The position numbers were made by a program, and so were the translations under genes. 10,369 bases of DNA from Spirochaetota bacterium. Lineage in GTDB: Bacteria > Spirochaetota > UBA4802 > UB4802. The stretch's first letter is position 1. Every line of letters starts with the position of its first letter. The stretch lies in NCBI GenBank assembly GCA_029548025.1, contig JAKPOE010000070.1, positions 1 to 10,369 of the forward strand, read 5' to 3'. Under the pieces are notes generated by a model. That model had not been told where the DNA came from and made no database searches. It saw nothing but the letters and a program-made list of their open reading frames with translations. Below, one piece after another: positions 1-6,189 of this stretch.

Positions 1-992
1 AGACTCAGGGTGCTATCCAATCTATTTTTGTACCGTTTTATGTGACTATCGCCAATACGATATGCTTCCTGAGCCTTTTCAATATTTTTACCAATATCTT
101 CGTATTTATTATAAAACAGCTCAAATGATTTTTCAAGCTCAGCAAGCCCGCCTTGAATCTTTTTTACACTTTTTATAATTTCCAGATTTCGTGAACCAAC
201 CACTATAAGCTGCAAAAATGCATAAAATGTATTGGGGCTTACCGGTATAACTTTTTGATCCTGCGCAAACTCATAGATGTCACTTGGAACTCCTAAATAA
301 TTTTTCTCGGCGATAGTTTCATAATAGATAGCCTCGGATGGTATAAACATTAATGCAAACTCAGAAGTCCCCTTCTCGGGCTTTACATATTTAGCGCTGA
401 TACTTTTAATCTGTGTTTTTACATCGTTGACATATTTGTCCCAGTAATTTCGTTTTTCTTCTGCCGACTGAGCCTGCAAATATTTTTGATAATTATCACG
501 AGGAAATTTTGCATCAATGGGGATTATCATGTCTTTCATCTTCACCACTGCATCAACCTTTTCACGCCCCTCAATGGCATATTGCATTTCCCAGATTCCT
601 TTTGGCAGCACCCTATCCAGCATCTCCTCTAAAATTGCTTCGCCATAATTACCCCGCAACTTCGGCGACTGCAACAAATCCTTCAATGACTGTCCTAACT
701 TCTGTGCCTCTTCCTGCTGCTGTGTAATGGTATGGATTGTCTGCCCAATCTTGTTTATTGATTCAATAGTTTTTAAGGTATGCTGTGCGATAGTATCTTT
801 GGATTGTGACAGTTCCTGCCTGGTAGAGTTTAATTCGTTATGGATTGCAGATTGAAATGTTAACAATTGGTTGGCAATGGCTGCATTAATCTGCGAAGCA
901 ACATCAGATGGTTGATTTCGCAGCAGTAAAAATAAAACCAGAATGATTAATATTACCATTGTGCCAAGGATAGCCAGTAATAGATAATTCAT
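1..992 (-). CDS. rmuC: RmuC family DNA recombination protein, 3' end cut by window edge
   Basis: Reading leftward from the ATG at 990-992, the frame stays open to the edge, giving 330 residues without a stop. Residues 3-24 form one hydrophobic helix (membrane anchor). Residues 30-105 are Gln/Ser/Glu-rich and look like a coiled coil. The RmuC domain follows: GNYGEAILEEMLDRVLPKG (114-132), GREKVDAVVKMKDMIIPIDAKFP (142-164, shown here only as a range with key residues R143, D147, D160, K162), and the FIPSEA segment (216-221). RmuC proteins usually have 400-500 residues, so the C-terminus lies outside the window. The family limits DNA inversion and rearrangement and has a nuclease-like core; its biochemical activity is poorly defined. 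A G-run (GGGGG, 1002-1006 complement) 9 nt before the ATG could serve as ribosome binding site. A candidate promoter lies at 1016-1045. No partner gene is coupled to it on the upstream side. Family assignment is firm; the missing end is the only gap. Confidence 0.93.
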   Translation of the reverse strand, partial: MNYLLLAILGTMVILIILVLFLLLRNQPSDVASQINAAIANQLLTFQSAIHNELNSTRQELSQSKDTIAQHTLKTIESINKIGQTIHTITQQQEEAQKLGQSLKDLLQSPKLRGNYGEAILEEMLDRVLPKGIWEMQYAIEGREKVDAVVKMKDMIIPIDAKFPRDNYQKYLQAQSAEEKRNYWDKYVNDVKTQIKSISAKYVKPEKGTSEFALMFIPSEAIYYETIAEKNYLGVPSDIYEFAQDQKVIPVSPNTFYAFLQLIVVGSRNLEIIKSVKKIQGGLAELEKSFELFYNKYEDIGKNIEKAQEAYRIGDSHIKRYKNRLDSTLS

Positions 993-1015
993 AATGATAT
1001 AGCCCCCAAAAATTA

Positions 1016-1045
1016 ATTATTATTCAGCTTTACAAAATTTGACAA
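1016..1045 (-). promoter_or_regulatory. candidate sigma70 promoter of rmuC
   Basis: Complement strand: TTGTCA (1045-1040, 5 of 6 to TTGACA), an 18-nt spacer, then AATAAT (1021-1016, 5 of 6 to TATAAT). This places a transcription start about 15-20 nt upstream of the rmuC ATG at 992. In AT-rich DNA such matches arise by chance, so it is only a candidate. Confidence 0.35.
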
Positions 1046-1281
1046 TTTACGCTACAAGAAAAAACACTGAAGAAGTGCTTCACTCATCATGAAATAGTAT
1101 TATTTCGCTATGTCATTACAGGCTTTATTCATGAATCAAAATCATTATACGATATCCTGAAAATAATTCTTAAAATCAGTCAAGGACATGATTCAGCATG
1201 GCAGTTGTGTTGGCTTTTGATGCCAGCTTTTTAAATTAAGGCGTAAGATAGCAACTTAATAATACGACAAAATAAATAATT

Positions 1282-1497
1282 CTACTTTTTTGTTATAATA
1301 AAATTGCTCTTAACCCATGCCCAATTTAAAAAAACGTGGAATACCACACATAGCACAAATATATATCCAAATATTGGATGAATAATTCCATAAATATCTT
1401 TTGGAATAGCATCATCAAGCATGGCAGTTCCAGATAGACAAACAAAGTCTATAGCCATCATTACATTGACTGGCTTAAGCAATTTTTGTTTATTCAT
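1282..1497 (-). CDS. small two-helix membrane protein, DUF4405-like
   Basis: This is a 71-residue protein starting at ATG 1497. The frame stays open upstream to 1590, but an ideal ribosome binding site (AAGGAG, 1510-1505) sits 7 nt before the ATG at 1497, which decides the start. Two hydrophobic segments are seen: residues about 12-28 (VMMAIDFVCLSGTAM) and 38-62 (IHPIFGYIFVLCVVFHVFLNW). The second has a His at each end of the helix (IHPIFG and VFHVFLNW) followed by an aromatic W-A-W stretch. That is the pattern I associate with DUF4405, a cytochrome b-like small integral membrane domain in which such His residues may bind haem. The function is unknown. It appears to stand alone: 197 nt separate it from the upstream gene, and its own leader carries a -10-like TATAAT and an inverted repeat. 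The gene call is fairly safe; the family call is from pattern only. Confidence 0.7.
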   Translation of the reverse strand: MNKQKLLKPVNVMMAIDFVCLSGTAMLDDAIPKDIYGIIHPIFGYIFVLCVVFHVFLNWAWVKSNFIITKK

Positions 1498-1504
1498 AAA
1501 AATT

Positions 1505-1510
1505 CTCCTT
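1505..1510 (-). promoter_or_regulatory. ribosome binding site deciding the start of the DUF4405-like gene
   Basis: AAGGAG on the complement lies 7 nt from the ATG at 1497. It supports a 71-residue protein over the longer 102-residue reading that begins at 1590, whose first 31 residues are Lys/Arg-rich and unlike the family. Confidence 0.75.
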
Positions 1511-1580
1511 TTTATTTGATGTATGTCCATTCCAAAACTTCTTCCCTTTTTTTTATTTTTTATATAATCTACCACTCTGC

Positions 1581-1601
1581 TAATCATCAAATGTGATTAT
1601 A
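1581..1601 (-). promoter_or_regulatory. operator-like inverted repeat overlapping a -10-like TATAAT
   Basis: TAATCA (1581-1586) and TGATTA (1594-1599) form an inverted repeat with a 7-nt spacer. On the complement, TATAAT (1601-1596) overlaps the distal arm, about 100 nt upstream of the DUF4405-like start. I see no good -35 box. The geometry would suit a dimeric regulator, but the arms are short and AT-rich. Confidence 0.3.
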
Positions 1602-1694
1602 ATATCTTACTATAATTTTTTTTATTCCACGGCTCTCAATATCTCTTTTTTTGAAATCTTATAGGCCTTTTTCATTAGTCCTTGCATAAAAATA

Positions 1695-1946
1695 CTATAT
1701 GCCTTTCCATGATTTCAAGGTAGCATACATACCAAAACTTATTTCTTCTTTAAAACAATTTACTATCCTTGCAACTCTAATATCAACTTCAATCCCTTCC
1801 CATGGATCGTCTGGCGGAAGAACTCCTAAAGTCATTCCCATCTCCCACATACCATCGAGCAATTTTAATGCCTGAAGGTGGCTTAAGGAGTTCTTCTGAA
1901 CAAACTCTTTTTCAAACTGTTGCAAGCGCTTTGTGTTTTTAATCAT
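1695..1946 (-). CDS. 83-residue conserved-looking hypothetical, coupled to the acetyltransferase gene
   Basis: The ATG (1946-1944) overlaps the TGA stop of the upstream acetyltransferase gene (1945-1943) as ATGA, so translation is probably coupled; no separate ribosome binding site is seen. The product is soluble, with no signal peptide or membrane segment. Residues 1-35 are predicted helical (QQFEKEF, LSHLQALKLLDGMWEMG). Residues 40-63 hold a distinctive stretch, GVLPPDDPWEGIEVDIRVAR. I recall similar small proteins (LGVLPP.DP.EGIEVDIR.AR) from several bacterial groups, but I know of no function and may not be remembering a named family. The last about 17 residues (EEISFGMYATLKSWKGI) look less like the rest. 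The overlap and coding-like composition make it a real gene; any functional link to the acetyltransferase is inference. Confidence 0.75.
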   Translation of the reverse strand: MIKNTKRLQQFEKEFVQKNSLSHLQALKLLDGMWEMGMTLGVLPPDDPWEGIEVDIRVARIVNCFKEEISFGMYATLKSWKGI

Positions 1947-3067
1947 ATGTGCTTTTCGTATATGCGATAGGTTTTATATATTTGCCCTTTTAGCGGTTTC
2001 AGCGCTCCTATCATCTTTTGATTTGTTTCAACAATAAGCGAGCAATCAGACTCAACATAACCCAACCGTATTCCATTTTCTATTGTAAACAAATAGAACA
2101 CATCATCAATCTTCTGTCCTCGATATTCAGGCAATACTCCCATGATGATAGTTCGTATCCTTTTAACCTTTTTTATAGACCGCAATGCCTTTATCAATCG
2201 CCAGGGATAAAGCCTGCCGTTCAATATTTTTAATGCAGGGTTCATGTCAGGTAGCGAAACAATAAAACCAATGGTCCTGCCATCTTTTTCAGCAAATACA
2301 ATAAGCTCTGGTACTGCAACAAGTTTAAGCTCATCAACAAGCATTTTAAATTGCTTGTCAGTTAAAGGCAGATGCCCCCAGTTGCCGTCCCATGCTCGGT
2401 TAAAAATTTCATGGATTTCTTTTGCGCGCTTCTTTAATTCCTTTGGAGTATAATATACATATTTAACATCCTGATTTTTCATGATGTTTTCGCGGACATC
2501 TTTTAAATACGGTTTGAAATCATCTATCTTTTTTACTAAAAAGCAATGCCAGTCAATGCACTTGGTGTAACCGCAAGCGGTGGCATGATCTTTATAGTAC
2601 GGTGCAAAGTGAAGTAGCCCAACCACTGGCATAATCTCCTCACCAAACACCTCAAATCCAACCGAATCATAAATAGAAAAGCTTTGCGGACCTTCTACGC
2701 GCGTTTTGCCTTTTTTCTTTAACCAACCTTCCGCAACAGCAAACAATGCACGTGCAACATCCAGATCATCAATTGCCTCATAAAAACCAAAAAAGCCTGT
2801 TTCTTTATTATATTTTTCCTCGTACATCCGGTTAACATGAGCTGTAATCCTTCCGGCAGGCACACCATCTTTATACGCTAAAAAATAGGCAACCTCGCCA
2901 ATATCGTAAAAATAACCTTTTTTGGGATTAAAAAGTTTTTTCATATCACCGATGATGGGAGGAACCCACGCCGGATCATTTTCATAAATCTTTGAAGTCC
3001 AGGGAAACATAATAAACTGTTTCATCATTTTACTGTCTTTAACTTCTTTCACCTCGATTGTTGACAT
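1943..3067 (-). CDS. GNAT-superfamily N-acetyltransferase, YghO-like
   Basis: The product is a 374-residue soluble protein from the ATG at 3067. A GTG at 3079 would add four residues (MGVF), but the G-run it contains (GTGGGGGT) is better read as the ribosome binding site of the ATG. Residues 1-125 fit the N-terminal part of the two-domain YghO-like family: PWTSKIYENDPAWVPP (22-37), an FLAYKDGVPAGRI beta-hairpin (62-74) and GFFGFYEAIDD (91-101). GPQSF at about 126-130 corresponds to the family's 'GP.n.s' turn. The C-terminal GNAT fold carries FAEKDGRTIGFIVSLPD and then IIMGVLPEYRGQKID, in which the R-G-Q-K loop is the acetyl-CoA pyrophosphate-binding motif. The acceptor substrate is unknown for this family. 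It is first in a two-gene unit with the 83-residue gene. A candidate promoter lies at 3153-3181. Confidence 0.82.
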   Translation of the reverse strand: MSTIEVKEVKDSKMMKQFIMFPWTSKIYENDPAWVPPIIGDMKKLFNPKKGYFYDIGEVAYFLAYKDGVPAGRITAHVNRMYEEKYNKETGFFGFYEAIDDLDVARALFAVAEGWLKKKGKTRVEGPQSFSIYDSVGFEVFGEEIMPVVGLLHFAPYYKDHATACGYTKCIDWHCFLVKKIDDFKPYLKDVRENIMKNQDVKYVYYTPKELKKRAKEIHEIFNRAWDGNWGHLPLTDKQFKMLVDELKLVAVPELIVFAEKDGRTIGFIVSLPDMNPALKILNGRLYPWRLIKALRSIKKVKRIRTIIMGVLPEYRGQKIDDVFYLFTIENGIRLGYVESDCSLIVETNQKMIGALKPLKGQIYKTYRIYEKHI

Positions 3068-3152
3068 AAATACCCCCACAAAAAGTTTTTAAATAAGTTG
3101 TTATATATTGTATATCATTTAATCAAAAGCTACAGCTTTTTCCTTATAATAA

Positions 3153-3181
3153 ATAATACATTTATGCTTACTCCATAACAA
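3153..3181 (-). promoter_or_regulatory. candidate sigma70 promoter of the acetyltransferase operon
   Basis: Complement strand: TTGTTA (3181-3176), a 17-nt spacer, TATTAT (3158-3153; 5 of 6 to consensus). It is about 85 nt upstream of the ATG at 3067. The predicted leader includes a short hairpin, AAAAGCT/AGCTTTT (3125-3131 with 3134-3140). Confidence 0.4.
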
Positions 3182-3237
3182 GAAAATTTTTATTAAAAGC
3201 AACAGTGCTTAAAGCAACCAGCTACTTACATACTCTA

Positions 3238-3281
3238 TGTTCGATAGTTACTGTTAATCCATTATCAGTAACTATCGAACA
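3238..3281 (-). terminator. 16-bp perfect inverted repeat just after the uracil-DNA glycosylase stop
   Basis: TGTTCGATAGTTACTG (3238-3253) is repeated perfectly in reverse complement at 3266-3281 around a 12-nt spacer. It begins 7 nt after the TAA stop of the glycosylase gene. The position suggests a transcript 3'-end hairpin for the patatin-glycosylase operon. There is no T-run on either flank, so it is not a standard intrinsic terminator. It could also be a small palindromic repeat or a protein site. Confidence 0.5.
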
Positions 3282-3288
3282 AAATAAT

Positions 3289-3996
3289 TTAAAACAAATT
3301 TCCCTGTACCTCATCATCACGTTTATTCTCAGTTGTATCATGTAAACTTAACTCGGGTAATGTTTTTATTTTTTTAGCAATATCGGCAGAAGAAACTTCA
3401 CCATGTAAATAAGCAAGGACATTCTTTATGTCCTCCCACAACAGACGCTTCAGTGGGCTGGCATCACCACCGTTGCGCAAAATATACGATGGGTGAAATG
3501 TTGGCATAACCGGAAAACCGTTATAAAGCTGCCACACACCTCTGATTTTTGTTATGCCTTCTTTTGAATTGAGTAAAAATTTTGTAGATGGGTTGCCCAG
3601 CGTTACTATAACTTCTGGTTGTATGATGTCAATCTGCTGTTTTAAAAATCCACCACAGGCAGCTGTTTCTTCATCATCAGGTGGACGGTCACGCTTTAAC
3701 TCCATATTAACCGTTGGTCTGCACTTAACAACATTGGCTATATACACATCACTGCGTTTAAGCTTCATCCCTTTTTCAATCACCGCTGTTAAAAGCTGTC
3801 CTGCTTTACCAACAAAGGGCCTGCCCTGCGCATCTTCGTCTTTGCCGGGACCCTCGCCAATAAACATGACACGTGCTTCAGGATTACCTTCGCCAAAGAC
3901 TATGGTGCTACGCGTTGCATGCAGCTTACACCGCTTGCAGTTGCCAATACCGTGAACACGCAAATCTTCTAACTGTTGGGCTTTTGTTAATGCCAT
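3289..3996 (-). CDS. family 4 (type 4) uracil-DNA glycosylase with 4Fe-4S cluster
   Basis: This 235-residue protein would remove uracil from DNA arising by cytosine deamination, the first step of base excision repair. The family 4 hallmarks are present. The four cluster cysteines are C20 and C23 (CKRC), C92 (VVKCRP) and C114 (TAACGGFL). The uracil-binding and catalytic motif is [17 protein letters not shown] (47-63), and the C-terminal active-site motif is HPSYILR (168-174). GEGPG replaces the commoner GEAPG. Twenty-one residues separate C92 and C114, more than the roughly 15 I expect, owing to an insert around 96-105. After residue 200 the tail is charged and probably disordered. The ATG lies 3 nt after the patatin stop and has only a weak GGG ribosome binding site, so it is probably translated by coupling. 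Family assignment is firm. Confidence 0.95.
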   Translation of the reverse strand: MALTKAQQLEDLRVHGIGNCKRCKLHATRSTIVFGEGNPEARVMFIGEGPGKDEDAQGRPFVGKAGQLLTAVIEKGMKLKRSDVYIANVVKCRPTVNMELKRDRPPDDEETAACGGFLKQQIDIIQPEVIVTLGNPSTKFLLNSKEGITKIRGVWQLYNGFPVMPTFHPSYILRNGGDASPLKRLLWEDIKNVLAYLHGEVSSADIAKKIKTLPELSLHDTTENKRDDEVQGNLF

Positions 3997-3999
3997 AGT

Positions 4000-5007
4000 C
4001 TATACCCATCGCAAAACTTTATGTTTAATATCTTTTTGCACCCGTTCACATGCTGCATGCCCTTCCTGCAAAAGCATATCAACTTTTGTAAAATCAAGCG
4101 TTGAAACCTGCAAAAGATCAGGCTCAATCAACACATCAGGCTTATTATAGGTTATCATAAGTGTTGTATTCATAAACTCCATGATGTCAATGGTACCGGA
4201 AACTATCTCAAAAATATTTGGTATGTTGTCTTTTGCTGCATTGCCCTCACTGTTCATTCCCAACCACTGTTTTGCTTTATTTATCCAACCGCCTGATCGC
4301 TGTGTAATCTTCGATAAAGTATCGACTGGCTCCTTATCAACATGTTCAATAATATCATTTGAAGAATTTTCTTCTTTGGGCGATAGTTCCTGTAAACTGT
4401 TCATTGCCGCAATCTTAGCCTTTTTTACTTTAATGGTTGGATGTAGATTAACCGCTATCGTGATACCGGCACCCATCTGTTTTACCACATCAATTGGCAG
4501 AGGATTGGCAACACCGCCATCCAGTAGCACGGTGTCCATATATCTAACCGGAACAAAAATCCCGGGGATGGATATGCTTGCCCTGATTGCCTCAAGGACA
4601 TTTCCTTTTTTAAAAACAACAGGATTGCCACTGTAAAAATCAGTAGCAACTATCGCTACCGGAATCTTTAAATCTTCAATTGAAACACTTTTTGGTATAA
4701 ATTTTGCTAAAAGTTCAATCATCCGCCTGCCCTGTATCAATCCTGTTTTTGGAAATACAGGATCAAAATATGAAAATATATCATTGCTTTTAACAAGCCT
4801 TAAAAATGACACAAACTCCTTAAGGCTGCCATACGCATACAGTGCAGCAATAACCGCACCAATGCTGGAACCGGCGATTATATTAATGGGGATTGCATTC
4901 TTTTCGCAATAATCAATAACAGCAACATGCGCTATCCCTTTAGCACCACCACTGCCAAGTGCCAGACCAACTTTTTTATTTTTAAATATTTTTAGTGGGT
5001 TAAACAT
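4000..5007 (-). CDS. patatin-like phospholipase, RssA-type
   Basis: This is a 335-residue cytoplasmic or peripheral lipid acyl hydrolase. The patatin fold is complete: oxyanion loop GSGGAKG (18-24), nucleophile elbow GSSIG (46-50, S48) and DGG (163-165, D163), forming the Ser-Asp dyad. VNLHP (187-191) ends the core. Residues about 192-265 are a polar, Lys/Glu/Ser-rich insertion with low conservation signal. A typical C-terminal patatin segment resumes at IFEIVSGTIDIMEFMN and ends with IEPDLLQVSTLDF. The insertion may be a flexible linker or membrane-contact loop. The protein probably hydrolyses phospholipid or other ester substrates, which the sequence does not identify. It is the first gene of an operon with the uracil-DNA glycosylase. 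There is no clear ribosome binding site before the ATG; the leader carries a promoter and an inverted repeat (5023-5074). Confidence 0.9.
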   Translation of the reverse strand: MFNPLKIFKNKKVGLALGSGGAKGIAHVAVIDYCEKNAIPINIIAGSSIGAVIAALYAYGSLKEFVSFLRLVKSNDIFSYFDPVFPKTGLIQGRRMIELLAKFIPKSVSIEDLKIPVAIVATDFYSGNPVVFKKGNVLEAIRASISIPGIFVPVRYMDTVLLDGGVANPLPIDVVKQMGAGITIAVNLHPTIKVKKAKIAAMNSLQELSPKEENSSNDIIEHVDKEPVDTLSKITQRSGGWINKAKQWLGMNSEGNAAKDNIPNIFEIVSGTIDIMEFMNTTLMITYNKPDVLIEPDLLQVSTLDFTKVDMLLQEGHAACERVQKDIKHKVLRWV

Positions 5008-5022
5008 AGTATAATTATATGA

Positions 5023-5044
5023 TATACATCTAATGTGATGTATA
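5023..5044 (-). promoter_or_regulatory. operator-like inverted repeat in the patatin leader
   Basis: TATACATC (5023-5030) and GATGTATA (5037-5044) are perfect 8-bp inverted arms around TAATGT. The element starts 16 nt upstream of the patatin ATG and lies right where transcription from the adjacent promoter would start, a typical repressor position. As RNA it could instead fold as a weak hairpin. Confidence 0.4.
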
Positions 5045-5074
5045 GTTGTAAAGGGTGTAATAGCTTTTTGTCAA
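5045..5074 (-). promoter_or_regulatory. candidate sigma70 promoter of the patatin-glycosylase operon
   Basis: Complement strand: a perfect TTGACA (5074-5069), an 18-nt spacer, and TACAAC (5050-5045, 4 of 6 to TATAAT). The start would fall near 5038, inside the neighbouring inverted repeat. Confidence 0.5.
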
Positions 5075-5201
5075 GAGGTTTTTATAATAATTAGTGCTCC
5101 CCAAGTATAGTTCTTGACATTATACATTTTTTATATTTCACTATTTTCATTCCTTTTTTATTATCGTGATCTTGTGTTATGCCATAGACAATGTGGTGAC
5201 A

Positions 5202-5283
5202 TGTCATTCTGAATAGAGTGAAGAATCTCATCGTTTTATGAAAGAATAGATTCTTCAATTGCTAACGCTTTCTTAGAATGACA
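5202..5283. repeat. degenerate 82-bp palindromic element
   Basis: The outer arms are TGTCATTCT (5202-5210) and AGAATGACA (5275-5283). The inner arms are TGAAGAATCT (5219-5228) and AGATTCTTCA (5248-5257). Both pairs are perfect inverted repeats with the same centre, separated by unpaired stretches that look like mutational decay. The TGTCATTCTGA...GAAGAATCT sequence type is, from memory, a common dispersed intergenic palindrome in several bacterial phyla. Its transposition mechanism, if any, is not visible here. Confidence 0.7.
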
Positions 5284-5315
5284 GCGTGCGAAGTTTCATC
5301 CCGAAACGTAATAAG

Positions 5316-5353
5316 TCATCCTGAACTCTGATTCAGGATTATTTCAGGATCTC
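5316..5353. repeat. second palindromic repeat (TCATCCTGAA type)
   Basis: ATCCTGAA (5318-5325) and TTCAGGAT (5332-5339) form an 8-bp inverted repeat around CTCTGA. TTCAGGAT then occurs again at 5344-5351, as if the right arm had been duplicated. The sequence type resembles dispersed TCATCCTGAAC...TTCAGGATCTC repeats and is distinct from its neighbours. Confidence 0.55.
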
Positions 5354-5367
5354 ACAATAATTAATTG

Positions 5368-5393
5368 GATTCCAGATCAAGCCCCCAATGACG
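5368..5393. repeat. 26-bp repeat copy 1 (GATTCC...CAATGACG)
   Basis: It begins GATTCCAGATCAAG and ends CCAATGACG. It matches copy 2 (5408-5433) at 22 of 26 positions, with a 40-nt period. It resembles the dispersed intergenic repeat GATTCCGGGTCAAGCCCGGAATGACG with the stem partly destroyed. Confidence 0.65.
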
Positions 5394-5407
5394 GTGGTAG
5401 TAAAGTA

Positions 5408-5433
5408 GATTTCGGGTCAAGCCCGCAATGACG
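5408..5433. repeat. 26-bp repeat copy 2 (GATTTCGGGTCAAG...)
   Basis: It begins GATTTCGGGTCAAG and ends CGCAATGACG. The inner stem CGGG/CCCG around TCAAG is intact in this copy. It ends 21 nt before the ribosome binding site of the cyclase gene, so any promoter for that gene must lie in or beside the repeat cluster. Confidence 0.65.
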
Positions 5434-5454
5434 ATAAGTAATAATACTATTTTT

Positions 5455-5460
5455 GGAGGA
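5455..5460 (+). promoter_or_regulatory. ribosome binding site deciding the cyclase start
   Basis: GGAGGA sits 7 nt before the ATG at 5468. A TTG at 5453 in the same frame overlaps this site and would give a product five residues longer, so the ATG is the better start. Confidence 0.75.
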
Positions 5461-5467
5461 TGAACTC

Positions 5468-6094
5468 ATGGCATTACGAAGAGTAATTTCGGTTGGAGCA
5501 TCCGAAGATCGTCTTGAAAAATTAATTCAAAAACGTTTGAAGCCGGATGTCAATAAAGAATTAATTGATAAAAGGATATGGGATTTGTTTGGTGAAGTAT
5601 GGTGCGTTATGTTTACTGATTTAGCCGCTTTTTCCCGAAAGGTGGCAACCTATGGCATCATTCATTTTTTACAGACCATCTATGAATCGCAACGCCTTCT
5701 TGTACCAATCATTGAAGAATATGACGAAATTTTATTAAAGACTGAAGGTGATAGCATGCTTGTTATTTTCAGAAATGTTGTTAAAGGTTTGGAATGCTGC
5801 AAAACAATGCATCAGGTTTTATACGATTATAATAACAATAAGCATGAAGAAGACCACATTGTGTTATGCGTAGGTTTAGGATTTGGCACCATGCTTCGCA
5901 TTGGCGATGAAGATGTATACGGTGCAGAGGTTAATGCTGCAAGTAAATTAGGTGAGGATACTGCAGAAGCATGGGAAGTTTTGGCAACCGATTCAGTAAA
6001 AGAAAATGCAAACAATATTTCCAATATTACTTTTGAACCTATAGATTTTATTCCACCTGGCGCGCAATCCGCCTATAAAGTAATTTTTAAATGA
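5468..6094 (+). CDS. single-domain class III adenylate/guanylate cyclase homologue
   Basis: The product has 208 residues from the ATG at 5468. After about 44 N-terminal residues, rich in charged helix, the rest is one class III cyclase catalytic domain. The metal-binding aspartates are D51 (MFTDLAAFS) and D95 (LLKTEGDSMLVIF). K91 is at the usual adenine-specifying Lys position. GLGFGTML (136-143) is the central strand-turn. DVYGAEVNAASKLGE (149-163) holds the transition-state region with N156 kept, but the Arg normally four residues later is K160. It would make cAMP from ATP if active. No membrane, GAF, PAS or HAMP part is attached, so input would come through another protein or the N-terminal segment. 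It lies 95 nt before ilvD on the same strand. The family is secure; activity is uncertain because of the R-to-K change. Confidence 0.85.
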   Translation: MALRRVISVGASEDRLEKLIQKRLKPDVNKELIDKRIWDLFGEVWCVMFTDLAAFSRKVATYGIIHFLQTIYESQRLLVPIIEEYDEILLKTEGDSMLVIFRNVVKGLECCKTMHQVLYDYNNNKHEEDHIVLCVGLGFGTMLRIGDEDVYGAEVNAASKLGEDTAEAWEVLATDSVKENANNISNITFEPIDFIPPGAQSAYKVIFK

Positions 6095-6142
6095 TGTCTT
6101 TTTTTTAGTAAATTTTAATTTACAATATATATATATACTATT

Positions 6143-6152
6143 ATGTATACAT
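6143..6152. promoter_or_regulatory. 10-bp palindrome upstream of ilvD
   Basis: ATGTATACAT is self-complementary and sits 38 nt before the ilvD ATG, in a TA-rich stretch. A weak promoter (TTTACA 6119-6124, 17 nt, TATGTA 6142-6147) overlaps it. Chance is a real possibility in DNA this rich in A and T. Confidence 0.25.
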
Positions 6153-6170
6153 TAATTATTGTCTATATAT

Positions 6171-6178
6171 AAAGGAGG
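6171..6178 (+). promoter_or_regulatory. strong ribosome binding site of ilvD
   Basis: AAAGGAGG is a near-complete anti-16S match. It lies 11 nt before the ATG at 6190, slightly longer than ideal spacing. It shows ilvD is initiated on its own and not by coupling to the cyclase gene. Confidence 0.7.
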
Positions 6179-6189
6179 AATTTTGTATT

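Noticed and set aside
509..727. Plus-strand open frame of 72 codons
   Set aside because: It lies wholly inside the minus-strand rmuC gene, whose protein motifs are clear; the translated product is Pro/Ser/His-rich and resembles no family.
3554..3955. Plus-strand open frame of 133 codons
   Set aside because: It is antisense to the uracil-DNA glycosylase and its product is low-complexity Ser/Leu/Pro-rich, as expected of a shadow frame.
4181..4636. Plus-strand open frame of 151 codons
   Set aside because: It is antisense to the patatin gene, has no ribosome binding site and shows no domain.
5105..5145. Plus-strand promoter with a TTGACA near 5112
   Set aside because: No acceptable -10 box lies at 16-19 nt (TTCACT at 17), and the next plus-strand gene begins more than 300 nt away beyond the palindromes.
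5202..5433. CRISPR array
   Set aside because: The repeats differ in type, spacing and length; only two copies share a 26-bp unit, with 4 mismatches and a 14-nt gap, too short for a spacer.
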